NCBI GenBank assembly: GCA_012798155.1
Contig: JAAZNR010000254.1
Location: forward strand, 1 to 5,414
Source: Thermogutta sp.
GTDB lineage: Bacteria; Planctomycetota; Planctomycetia; Pirellulales; Thermoguttaceae
Length of the DNA stretch: 5,414 nt
Reading direction: 5' to 3'
Part shown: positions 1 through 5,328 of the stretch, piece after piece
How the letters are laid out: each line of letters starts with the position of its first letter
Numbering within the stretch: the stretch's first letter is position 1
Position numbers and translations under genes: made by a program
Notes under the pieces: model-generated
The model's input: the letters and a program-made list of their open reading frames with translations, nothing else
Databases searched by the model: none
What the model was told of the DNA's origin: nothing

Positions 1-368
1 GCGACGCGATAATCGTCGGGCAATTCGGCCAGCGCCTCCCGTAATCGCTCCTCGTCGATTGCCGAATGATTTGTCGCCGCAACCTCATCGGCGATCTCCG
101 CCGGTTCCGGCAATTCCACCATCGGCAGGGCCCGGCTCGCACGCCGGGAGGCCAGGTAAGCGTTGCGGGCGACGGCCATCAGCCATGCCCTGACCTTTTC
201 CGGCTCGCGGACCTGACTTCCCTTCCGCAAGGCGGTCAAGAACACCTCTTGCGTCAAATCCTCGGCGGCGGAAGCCGAACCCGCGAGCCGATACAAATAC
301 GCGAACACGGCGTCCGCGTGATCGCGTATCCAGTCCTCCAGAGTTTTCCGCCAATCCAGATCGGTCAT
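1..368 (-). CDS. ECF-type RNA polymerase sigma factor, partial (C-terminus beyond window)
   Basis: Extracytoplasmic-function sigma factors bind core RNA polymerase and direct it to a small regulon, usually in response to an envelope or stress signal. I translated the minus strand from the ATG at 368. It is open to the window edge for 122 codons, and no other in-frame start follows the upstream stop. Residues ~20-50 fit sigma region 2.1-2.2, with AEDLTQEVFLTALRK resembling the conserved core-binding helix. Residues ~60-80 (VRAWLMAVARNAYLASRR) fit region 2.3-2.4, which contacts the -10 element. An acidic linker (~84-106) follows. LREALAELPDDYRV (109-122) is the start of region 4, whose DNA-binding helix lies outside the window. 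There is no clear Shine-Dalgarno. An ECF-like promoter lies about 20-50 bp upstream and matches one facing the divergent lipoprotein gene, which suggests autoregulation. The family call is firm; the subgroup, signal and any anti-sigma partner cannot be seen here. Confidence 0.9.
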   Translation of the reverse strand, partial: MTDLDWRKTLEDWIRDHADAVFAYLYRLAGSASAAEDLTQEVFLTALRKGSQVREPEKVRAWLMAVARNAYLASRRASRALPMVELPEPAEIADEVAATNHSAIDEERLREALAELPDDYRV

Positions 369-385
369 ACAGACGGCATCACTTA

Positions 386-415
386 TAAGATGCGCCGGGG
401 CGACATGTTATTCCC
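386..415 (-). promoter_or_regulatory. Putative ECF-type promoter of the sigma factor gene
   Basis: On the minus strand, GGGAATAAC (415-407) is followed by a 16-bp spacer and TCTTA (390-386). This resembles known ECF promoters of the E. coli sigma-E kind (GGAACTT, about 16 bp, TCNRA). The same arrangement occurs on the opposite strand at 473-502. The predicted transcript start lies only about 10-12 nt before the sigma ATG, so the leader would be very short. That could explain the lack of a visible ribosome binding site. Autoregulation is inferred from the shared architecture. Confidence 0.5.
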
Positions 416-441
416 TTTTTAGGATGATTCGCCCGGCACTG

Positions 442-475
442 CCCGGGATTTTCGATTCCGACGAAAAATCTCGGG
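442..475. other. Imperfect inverted repeat in divergent control region
   Basis: The left arm (442-454, CCCGGGATTTTCG) pairs with the right arm (462-475, CGAAAAATCTCGGG) around a 7-nt loop, with one G-T pair and one bulged A. The right arm overlaps the first bases of the plus-strand GGGAATAAC element at 473. No T-run follows on either strand, so it is not an intrinsic terminator. It could be an operator or a DNA structure affecting the plus-strand promoter; this is inference from position. Confidence 0.45.
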
Positions 476-502
476 AATAACCCTGCTCTCCCGCGCATCA
501 TA
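473..502 (+). promoter_or_regulatory. Putative ECF-type promoter of the lipoprotein gene
   Basis: GGGAATAAC (473-481), 16 bp, then TCATA (498-502). It copies the element in front of the divergent sigma gene: the same 9-bp upstream block, the same 16-bp spacer length, and in both cases GCGCATC leading into the downstream block. A transcript starting near 508-510 would have a leader of about 75 nt before the ATG at 583. The inference is that the neighbouring sigma factor transcribes this gene. Confidence 0.5.
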
Positions 503-582
503 CCCTCAGGAGCGGCCTACGGTTAAGAGGTCGCATTGCGGATTTTCGTTGTCTGGGTACCCGATATAGGGGGTTACAACAC

Positions 583-807
583 ATGAAGAAGTTCGCTGCG
601 TTGTTGGTCGTGGTCAGCCTGGGGTTGTTCACGGTTGGTTGCCCGCAGTCCGCGGAACAGCCGGCCGAATCAGGCACGCCGCCGGCTCAGGGTCAGACCG
701 AGGGGACCGGCGCCGAGGGTAGCGGTTCCACCGAAGCGGCTCCCGCCGATACCGGTGCTGCTCCCGCCGATGCCGCCCCGGCCGAAGGCTCTCCCGCCAA
801 TCAGTGA
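583..807 (+). CDS. Small acidic lipoprotein, function unknown
   Basis: A 74-residue protein whose family I do not recognise. MKK and a hydrophobic stretch (residues 4-19) lead to a lipobox-like FTVGC with the putative lipidated cysteine at 20, so it should be exported and anchored in a membrane by a lipid. The mature part of about 55 residues is low-complexity Ala, Pro, Gly, Glu, Ser and Thr, with six Glu, two Asp and no Lys, Arg, His or aromatic residue. It is therefore strongly acidic and probably disordered. Near its end APAD recurs, encoded by two 21-bp direct repeats (739-759 and 760-780). The start is supported by AGGGGG (568-573), 9 nt before the ATG. A putative ECF-type promoter lies upstream and a strong terminator downstream, so it is probably transcribed alone. 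It may serve as a spacer or surface tether; nothing shows an enzymatic role. It is a real gene by signal peptide and context, although similar low-complexity ORFs can be over-called. Confidence 0.8.
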   Translation: MKKFAALLVVVSLGLFTVGCPQSAEQPAESGTPPAQGQTEGTGAEGSGSTEAAPADTGAAPADAAPAEGSPANQ

Positions 808-823
808 TTGCCCTCGACGGCCC

Positions 824-854
824 GCCACGGTTCCAACCCGTGTGGAATCGTGGC
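824..854 (+). other. Hairpin in the lipoprotein gene 3' UTR
   Basis: A 12-bp stem runs from GCCACGGTTCCA (824-835) to TGGAATCGTGGC (843-854), with one G-T pair and a 7-nt loop (ACCCGTG). It begins 16 nt after the stop codon at 805-807. No T-run follows, so it is unlikely to terminate by itself. It may protect the 3' end of the mRNA or form part of a structured 3' RNA. Confidence 0.55.
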
Positions 855-874
855 AAGGTGTAGTATTCGTACCG

Positions 875-915
875 TTTCCGCCGTTGTGCGCGCCGCTAGC
901 GGCCGCGGGCGGAAA
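875..915. other. Compound hairpin with 12-bp palindrome
   Basis: The outer arms TTTCCGCC (875-882) and GGCGGAAA (908-915) are perfectly complementary. Inside them lies a perfect palindrome, GCCGCTAGCGGC (892-903). With one bulged base at 891, the inner stem extends through 888-890 and 904-906. It lies between two other hairpins downstream of the lipoprotein gene. It could be RNA structure or a protein-binding palindrome; the sequence does not decide. Confidence 0.45.
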
Positions 916-941
916 GCGACGCTCGTAAACGTTTGAAGATG

Positions 942-981
942 AACGGCGGCGGCTCGAAAGAGTCGTCGCCGTTGTCTTTTT
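942..981 (+). terminator. Intrinsic (Rho-independent) terminator
   Basis: A 14-bp stem (942-955 with 960-973) carries two G-T pairs, is capped by a GAAA tetraloop and is followed by GTCTTTTT (974-981). AAGA (936-939) and TCTT (975-978) could extend it. The T-run lies only on the plus-strand side, so it acts on transcription coming from the lipoprotein gene, about 135 bp after its stop. Confidence 0.88.
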
Positions 982-1157
982 GTCGGCTGATGCAGGCCGA
1001 GTAACTGTTCACGGGCACTCTCCCCATGCTCGCCGGAAAGCTTGCAAAAGCGGGACTATGACCTGGGGCGTGAATGGGCCCGCTACATCTTTCGGCTTGC
1101 AACCGGGTGGAAGACGGGCCGCCCCCCGGCCCTGGAAAGGCTTTGGGGAATGAAAAG
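982..1157. other. Convergent intergenic stretch, nothing recognised
   Basis: Between the terminator and the CGCAGAG repeat I see no gene with a plausible start, ribosome site or family resemblance on either strand. The open frames crossing it (for example 1042-1539 plus, 896-1351 minus) run into or out of uvrB in the wrong frame or strand and give Arg/Pro-rich shadow translations. A short GC stem (GGGCCG/CGGCCC, 1116-1132) is the only local structure noted. Confidence 0.6.
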
Positions 1158-1229
1158 GAAACGCAGAGAACGCAGAGTTGCGGCCGATCAATTTTTGTTT
1201 CTCCGCGCCCTCTGCGCCCTCTGCGTTTC
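1158..1229. repeat. Inverted repeat of 9-bp CGCAGAG units (dispersed-repeat-like); possible uvrB terminator
   Basis: The left arm (1158-1177) contains ACGCAGAGA and ACGCAGAGT. The right arm (1210-1229) is its inverse with 18 of 20 bases complementary, and a third related unit, CTCCGCGCC, sits just before it at 1201-1209. The arms are 32 nt apart. Each arm is itself a 9-bp tandem repeat. From memory, similar CGCAGAG/CTCTGCG strings occur as dispersed repeats in several GC-rich genomes. Read on the minus strand, the outer stem is followed by CTTTTC (1157-1152), so it could also end uvrB transcription about 70-145 bp after the stop. That role is weakly supported because the loop is long and the T-run short. 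Confidence 0.65.
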
Positions 1230-1298
1230 AAAAACAGCCTCTCCGCCTCCGCGTCGCAATGACACACCGGGCAGGGGGGGTGAACGGCTACCGCCCGA

Positions 1299-3389
1299 TT
1301 ATCGCCCGCGGCGCTTGCCCTTTCGCCGCCCGCCCAAAAGCGGTTGGGCATCTTCTTTCCGCGACGATCGGCGACTGCTTCGCGACGTCTTCAGGGGCTG
1401 GCCGATCTTGCCGCGAAGTTCCGTGATTCGGTCGCGCAGTTCCGCGGCGCGTTCGAACTCCAATGCCTCCGCGGCGGCGAGCATCTCCGCTTCCAATTCG
1501 TTCAAATACTCCTGCGTCACGAACCGCTCCGCGTCTTGATGGACCAATTCGTAAGTCTGGGCGTGGGCCGCCGCCTCCGCCTCGATCCCACGGTGGAGAT
1601 TCTTGCGAATCGTCTCCGGCGTGATGTTGTGCCGCCGGTTGTACTCCTCCTGCAATTGGCGGCGGCGTCGCGTTTCCTCCACCGCCCGCTGCATGGAATC
1701 CGTTACCTTATCGGCATAAAGCAAGACTTTGGCATTGACGTTTCGCGCACAGCGACCGATGGTCTGAATAAGGGACGTCTCGCTCCGCAAAAATCCTTCC
1801 TTGTCGGCATCCATGATGGCCACCAGCGAGACCTCGGGCAAATCCAGGCCTTCTCGCAAGAGGTTGACGCCAACCAAGACGTCGAATTGCCCCAATCGCA
1901 GGTCGCGCAGCACTTCCACGCGTTCAAAGGCATCCAATTCGCTGTGCAGCCACTTGCACCGCACGCCTTGCTTGGTGAAGTAGTCGGCCAGGTCCTCGGC
2001 CATGCGTTTTGTAAGCGTGGTAACTAAAGTGCGTTCGCCCTTTTTAGCCGTTTCCCGGACGATCTCCAGCAAGTGCGGCACTTGATTCTGCGCCGGCAGG
2101 ATTTCGATCTCGGGATCGAGCAAACCGGTGGGTCGAATCAATTGCTCCACGACTCGGCCGCCGCTCTGTTCCAGCTCGTAAGGCCCCGGCGTGGCGGAAA
2201 CGAAGATCACGTTGCGGATTTTTCGCTCCCATTCCTCGAAACGCAGGGGCCGGTTATCCAGGGCCGATGGCAAGCGGAACCCATGTTCCACGAGCGTCTT
2301 TTTGCGACTGGAATCCCCCCCGTACATGCCGCGGATTTGCGGCACCGTAACGTGCGACTCGTCCACGAAGAGCAGAAAGTCGTCGGGGAAGAAGCTGAAC
2401 AGGGTATCGGGGGGGCTGCCCGCCGCACGCCCCGCCAAGTGGCGGCTGTAATTCTCGATGCCCGGGCAATAACCCACCTCTTGCAGCAACTCCATATCGT
2501 AGCGGGTCCGCGCGCTGAGGCGCTGCGCCTCCAGCAGCTTTCCCGCCGATTTCAGTTCGGCCACCCGCTCCACCAATTCGGCGCGGATCGATGCCAAGGC
2601 GTTCTCGATGCGCTCCTCGGGCAAGACGAAATGCTTGGCGGGATAGATGAACGCTTGGTCCAATCGCTCCAACACCTCGCCCGTGAGCGGGTGAATGGCC
2701 GACACCTGTTCGATCTCATCGCCCCAAAACTCGATCCGGTAGGCGAACTCCTCGTACGAGGGAAAGACCTCCACGCAATCGCCGCGGACGCGGAATTTGC
2801 CGTGCTGAAAATCGACGTCCGTCCGCTCGTACTGGATATCCACCAATTGCGCGAGCATGGCATCGCGATCGAGGTACCCTCCGCGCCGCACCGAGACCAT
2901 CATCGAACGGTAGTCCTCGGGGGAACCAAGGCCATAGATGCACGACACGCTGGCCACGATGATGACGTCCCGCCGCGTCATCAGGGCGCTGGTGGCCGCC
3001 AAGCGAAGCCGGTCGATCTCTTCGTTGATCGACGCATCCTTCTCGATGTAGATGTCGCGCTGAGGGATATACGCCTCGGGCTGATAGTAGTCGTAATAGC
3101 TGACGAAGTAGTGCACGGCATTGTGCGGGAAGAACTCGCGAAATTCCGCGTACAACTGGGCGGCCAGCGTCTTGTTGTGCGACATGACCAATGCCGGGCG
3201 CTGCACCCGCTGAATGACGTTCGCCATGGTGAACGTCTTGCCCGACCCGGTCACTCCCAACAGGACCTGGGCACGCCGATTCTCTTCCAGCCCCCGGCAG
3301 AGTGCCTCGATAGCCTGGGGTTGGTCGCCGGCCGGCTGGAACGGGCTGACCAGTTCGAATTCTCGCGATACCCCTACGACTCGTTGCAC
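1299..3389 (-). CDS. uvrB: UvrABC system protein B (excinuclease ABC subunit B)
   Basis: UvrB takes damaged DNA from UvrA, verifies the lesion using ATP and recruits UvrC for incision in cytoplasmic nucleotide excision repair. The protein is complete at 696 residues, normal for the family. From the GTG start, the N-terminus matches [20 protein letters not shown]. Walker A GVTGSGKT is at ~45-52. The damage-probing beta-hairpin region [12 protein letters not shown] is at ~98-109. The DESH helicase box is at ~343-346. [11 protein letters not shown] is at ~509-519 and motif [11 protein letters not shown], at ~542-550. A UVR domain that binds UvrC occupies ~622-659. Motif VI usually reads GRAAR, so Cys547 is a mild oddity. 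A basic Ser/Arg/Lys-rich tail of about 30 residues follows the UVR domain. Start choice: GGGAGA (3402-3397) stands 8 nt before GTG 3389. TTG 3395 is in frame but almost touches that site, and the first ATG lies after Walker A. The gene stands alone, divergent from purC. Confidence 0.98.
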   Translation of the reverse strand: MQRVVGVSREFELVSPFQPAGDQPQAIEALCRGLEENRRAQVLLGVTGSGKTFTMANVIQRVQRPALVMSHNKTLAAQLYAEFREFFPHNAVHYFVSYYDYYQPEAYIPQRDIYIEKDASINEEIDRLRLAATSALMTRRDVIIVASVSCIYGLGSPEDYRSMMVSVRRGGYLDRDAMLAQLVDIQYERTDVDFQHGKFRVRGDCVEVFPSYEEFAYRIEFWGDEIEQVSAIHPLTGEVLERLDQAFIYPAKHFVLPEERIENALASIRAELVERVAELKSAGKLLEAQRLSARTRYDMELLQEVGYCPGIENYSRHLAGRAAGSPPDTLFSFFPDDFLLFVDESHVTVPQIRGMYGGDSSRKKTLVEHGFRLPSALDNRPLRFEEWERKIRNVIFVSATPGPYELEQSGGRVVEQLIRPTGLLDPEIEILPAQNQVPHLLEIVRETAKKGERTLVTTLTKRMAEDLADYFTKQGVRCKWLHSELDAFERVEVLRDLRLGQFDVLVGVNLLREGLDLPEVSLVAIMDADKEGFLRSETSLIQTIGRCARNVNAKVLLYADKVTDSMQRAVEETRRRRQLQEEYNRRHNITPETIRKNLHRGIEAEAAAHAQTYELVHQDAERFVTQEYLNELEAEMLAAAEALEFERAAELRDRITELRGKIGQPLKTSRSSRRSSRKEDAQPLLGGRRKGKRRGR

Positions 3390-3474
3390 CGGCAATTCTC
3401 CCGACTATCACGGCGTTGCAAGGCCGGCTGTCCGCGCCCGCACGACGAACGCGCCGATCCGGCGGCCCCTCCTT

Positions 3475-3566
3475 CCATTTTACCCCTCCGACCCGCCCGT
3501 CATGGATCCCGACCGGCCTCCCATTTTACCCCCCGCAAACGCTTTTCACGGATTCCGACCGGCCTC
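3475..3566. repeat. Two tandem 46-bp elements upstream of uvrB
   Basis: Positions 3475-3520 and 3521-3566 align without gaps at 36 of 46 bases. Conservation is concentrated at the two ends: CCATTTTACCCC (12 identical bases) and GATYCCGACCGGCCTC (15 of 16). The middle 13 bases are mostly different. On the minus strand, towards uvrB, each copy therefore offers GAGGCCGGTCGG-ATCC, a variable middle, then GGGGTAAAATGG. TAAAAT resembles a -10 box at 3482-3477 and 3528-3523. The nearer copy would give a uvrB leader of about 80 nt. No good -35 (TTGACA) is present, so promoter function is only a suggestion. Confidence 0.65.
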
Positions 3567-3598
3567 GACCATGGCAGGACCCAAGATAGACGAGACGC

Positions 3599-3749
3599 GG
3601 TAGGGATGATGCGACCCGGTCGAGATGGCGGCACCCGGTCGAGATGGCAGCACGTGGTACAGGCGGCAGTACCTGGTAGAAAGACGGCATGCGGTCGAGA
3701 TGGCAGCACCTAGTAGAGGTGACGGCACCCGGTATAGTGGCCTCCGTCG
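3599..3749. repeat. Degenerate 19-bp tandem repeat array (8 units)
   Basis: Units begin at 3599, 3618, 3637, 3656, 3675, 3693, 3712 and 3731, spaced 19,19,19,19,18,19,19 bp. The consensus is roughly GGTCGAGATGGCAGCACCC. Units 2, 3 and 6 are nearly identical over GGTCGAGATGGCRGCAC, while the others share the GGTA/GGTC start and the GGCA-C end. The eighth unit has diverged after GGTA. There are no unique spacers, so this is not CRISPR. A 19-bp period rotates the reading frame, so coding use is unlikely. It resembles a decayed minisatellite or a cluster of protein-binding sites (iteron-like); no initiator gene or origin is in the window. Confidence 0.75.
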
Positions 3750-3758
3750 CTGCGCAGG

Positions 3759-3764
3759 TATAAT
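3759..3764 (+). promoter_or_regulatory. TATAAT -10-like box upstream of purC
   Basis: A perfect TATAAT lies in the otherwise GC-rich spacer, 168 bp before the purC start. At 16-18 bp upstream (3735-3742) nothing resembles TTGACA, and there is no TG extension. It could be the purC -10, giving a leader of about 160 nt, or a chance product of the repeat decay around it. Confidence 0.3.
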
Positions 3765-3802
3765 ATCTGCCAAACACTATGGTATCCGCCAAATACCATG
3801 AG
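3765..3802. repeat. Two further 19-bp units with embedded palindrome
   Basis: ATCTGCCAAACACTATG (3765-3781) recurs as ATCCGCCAAATACCATG (3784-3800), exactly 19 bp on. It keeps the period of the array to the left but with a different sequence. Overlapping both copies is a perfect inverted repeat, ATGGTAT (3779-3785) with ATACCAT (3793-3799), separated by CCGCCAA. Its centre lies about 30 bp after the TATAAT box, a position where an operator or leader hairpin for purC could act. Confidence 0.5.
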
Positions 3803-3931
3803 CCGAAACCAATACCGTCCGCAAAGCGCGTTGGTGCGACCTTTTTGCCTCGGCATGTTTGCTCCGGCACGGCGGGGCGACCGGAAAGCACGCCAAGCCG
3901 CACGGAACTCGAAAAACAAGGGACCTTGCAG

Positions 3932-4819
3932 ATGCCAAAACCTTTGCTGCAATCGGAGCTTCCCGGCCTGCCGGTTCGCCGCGGCAAAGTCCGCGACATC
4001 TACGACCTGGGCGATTCCTTGCTGCTGGTGAGCACCGACCGAATCTCCGCCTTCGACTGGGTGCTGCCGACCGGCATCCCCTACAAGGGGCAGATCCTCA
4101 ATCGTATCTCGGCCTACTGGTTCAGCCTGATCGACGAGCCCAATCACATCATCACGACGAACGTCGAGGAAATGGGCTTGCCCGCGGGCTTCGATCTCGC
4201 CCCCTTGCGCGGCCGGACGGCCAAGGTCAAAAAGACCCAGGTCGTGCCCATCGAGTGCGTGGTACGGGGCTACTTGTCGGGATCGGGTTGGAAAGAATAC
4301 CGCCAAAACGGCTGCGTATGCGGCATTCCGTTGCCGCCGGGGATGGCCGAAAGCCAGGAGCTGCCTGAGCCGATCTTCACCCCCGCCACCAAGGCCGAGA
4401 CGGGCCACGACGAGAACATCTCTTTCGAGCGGATGGCGGAGATCGTCGGCCGGGATACGGCGGAGGAATTGAAACGCCGCAGCATCGCCATCTTTCAATG
4501 GGCGGCCGAGTATGCCCGCGAACGAGGCATCATCATCGCCGACACCAAGTTCGAATGGGGCCGGTACGACGGCGAGCTGATCCTGATCGACGAAGTCCTG
4601 ACGCCCGACAGCTCCCGCTTCTGGCCGGTCGAACAGTACGACCCCGGACGGCCGCAAATGTCATTCGACAAGCAGTTCGTTCGCGATTGGCTGGAACACG
4701 TGGGTTGGGACAAGAATAGCCCGCCGCCTGAACTCCCCGACGACATCGTGTGCAAAACCCAGGCCAAGTACGTCGAGGCCTACGAGCGACTGACGGGCAC
4801 GCGGTTTCGACCCGAGTAA
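3932..4819 (+). CDS. purC: Phosphoribosylaminoimidazole-succinocarboxamide synthase (SAICAR synthetase)
   Basis: It catalyses ATP + CAIR + L-aspartate to SAICAR + ADP + phosphate in cytoplasmic de novo purine synthesis. The protein has 295 residues and resembles the longer form of the family (about 290-310) rather than the short E. coli type (about 237). The N-terminal core has [20 protein letters not shown] (~16-35) and [19 protein letters not shown] (~36-54). Family signature 1 is [17 protein letters not shown] (104-120), with Ser where Thr/Ala is usual. Signature 2 is [10 protein letters not shown] (201-210), with Trp where Phe/Ile is usual. [19 protein letters not shown] (~214-232) then leads to the C-terminal helical part. 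Start choice: AAGGGA (3918-3923) is 8 nt before ATG 3932, and family similarity begins just after it. The frame stays open back to 3779, but that extension has no family resemblance. It is a single gene divergent from uvrB, and no clear terminator follows. Confidence 0.97.
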   Translation: MPKPLLQSELPGLPVRRGKVRDIYDLGDSLLLVSTDRISAFDWVLPTGIPYKGQILNRISAYWFSLIDEPNHIITTNVEEMGLPAGFDLAPLRGRTAKVKKTQVVPIECVVRGYLSGSGWKEYRQNGCVCGIPLPPGMAESQELPEPIFTPATKAETGHDENISFERMAEIVGRDTAEELKRRSIAIFQWAAEYARERGIIIADTKFEWGRYDGELILIDEVLTPDSSRFWPVEQYDPGRPQMSFDKQFVRDWLEHVGWDKNSPPPELPDDIVCKTQAKYVEAYERLTGTRFRPE

Positions 4820-4999
4820 TGCCGATTGCTCTTTCGGAGGTCGGGGATGATTGTTCGCCCCTTTCCAGCCGCGGCAACGCCAGGTTTTCCCGCAAATGGC
4901 AACTTACCGCCCAAGCGGTGGCACGGACGGATTTAGCTGCGTGGAACCCTGCCTGCTCGGGTCGTCCGTGATCGATCGCACGGTTGGCAGCCGCTCGGC

Positions 5000-5035
5000 A
5001 CCGTCCCCGATGGACTAACCGTCCCCGCTGGTCTA
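5000..5035. repeat. 18-bp direct tandem duplication
   Basis: ACCGTCCCCGATGGACTA (5000-5017) is followed immediately by ACCGTCCCCGCTGGTCTA (5018-5035), with 16 of 18 bases identical. It looks like a recent slippage duplication or a pair of binding sites in the purC-aroC spacer. Confidence 0.7.
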
Positions 5036-5120
5036 CAGGAAACGCCGACGGCCTGCCTGAATCGGTCTGTGCCGTTTTCGGGAGATTCAATAAAATAGGC
5101 AATTGGGGGTTGCCGGCTGG

Positions 5121-5140
5121 TCGTACTCCTTGGAGTGCGA
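5121..5140. other. Short perfect-to-wobble hairpin
   Basis: TCGTACTCC (5121-5129) pairs with GGAGTGCGA (5132-5140), with one T-G pair and a very tight centre (TT). No T-run follows on either strand. It lies about 190 bp before aroC and could be part of a leader RNA, or chance. Confidence 0.35.
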
Positions 5141-5207
5141 AACCGCTTCACCATGATCGGCAAGTAGTTTCGGGAAAGCGGGCGAGACGGTCCGAGGCTT
5201 ATTCTCG

Positions 5208-5238
5208 CCGCCGCCGATGGCGGCGGAGGAGGCGGCGG
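5208..5238. other. GC-only hairpin with alternative right arm
   Basis: CCGCCGCC (5208-5215) can pair perfectly with GGCGGCGG at 5219-5226 (3-nt loop) or with a second identical GGCGGCGG at 5231-5238, so two folds compete for the same left arm. No T-run follows. It is 90-120 bp before aroC, within its likely leader. GGC-rich low-complexity DNA makes chance quite possible. Confidence 0.35.
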
Positions 5239-5328
5239 CACGCTCCGCGCGATTCGCCGCTATGGTGTGCGGATCATCCGCCCCCGTGGCCCTCGTTCTG
5301 CATCGCCACACAAGATTCGGACCAACGC

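Larger units (their letters stand above)
4820..5328. other. Spacer between purC and aroC, no credible gene
   Basis: About 510 bp without a supported gene. Minus-strand frames such as 4933-5241 and 4533-5102 give Pro/Arg/Ser-rich translations with no recognisable motif, and the second overlaps purC. The stretch holds an 18-bp tandem duplication (5000-5035), an AT-rich patch (TTCAATAAAATAG, 5086-5098) containing TAAAAT at 5091-5096 without a matching -35, and hairpins at 5098-5114, 5121-5140 and 5208-5226. It must contain the aroC promoter and the end of the purC transcript, but I cannot fix either. Confidence 0.6.

Noticed and set aside
85..354. 89-codon minus-strand frame within the sigma gene
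   Set aside because: It is out of frame with the clear ECF sigma translation read from 368, and is Arg/Gly rich as expected for a shadow frame.
565..570. TATAGG as a -10 box for the lipoprotein gene
   Set aside because: It would leave a leader of only a few bases and overlaps the ribosome site. No -35 is present, and the ECF-like element at 473-502 fits better.
1344..2027. 227-codon plus-strand frame opposite the uvrB C-terminal half
   Set aside because: Antisense shadow of uvrB with no recognisable domain or ribosome site.
2073..3713. 546-codon open frame on the plus strand opposite uvrB
   Set aside because: It is fully antisense to an unmistakable uvrB and runs on into the repeat spacer. 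The translation shows no family motif, and long antisense frames are expected in GC-rich genes.
3599..3749. CRISPR array
   Set aside because: Units are 19 bp, directly adjacent and degenerate, with no unique spacers and no cas gene.
3779..3931. Upstream extension of purC (start at 3779)
   Set aside because: The 51 extra residues do not resemble SAICAR synthetase, whereas AAGGGA is well placed for ATG 3932.
3526..3999. 157-codon minus-strand frame across the 19-bp array
   Set aside because: Its repeated peptide pieces (CCHLDR-like) arise from the repeat DNA read in rotating frames. It also overlaps the purC start antisense.
4843..4864. GGGG/CCCC stem followed by TTT just after purC
   Set aside because: A 4-bp stem with mismatches inside is too weak to call a terminator.
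5048..5078. ACGGC/GCCGT stem followed by TTTT as a purC terminator
   Set aside because: It has only 5 bp with an 18-nt loop and a very short T-run, more than 220 bp after the stop codon.
4533..5102. 189-codon minus-strand frame over the purC end and the spacer
   Set aside because: It overlaps purC antisense, is Arg/Pro/Ser rich, and has no motif or ribosome site.
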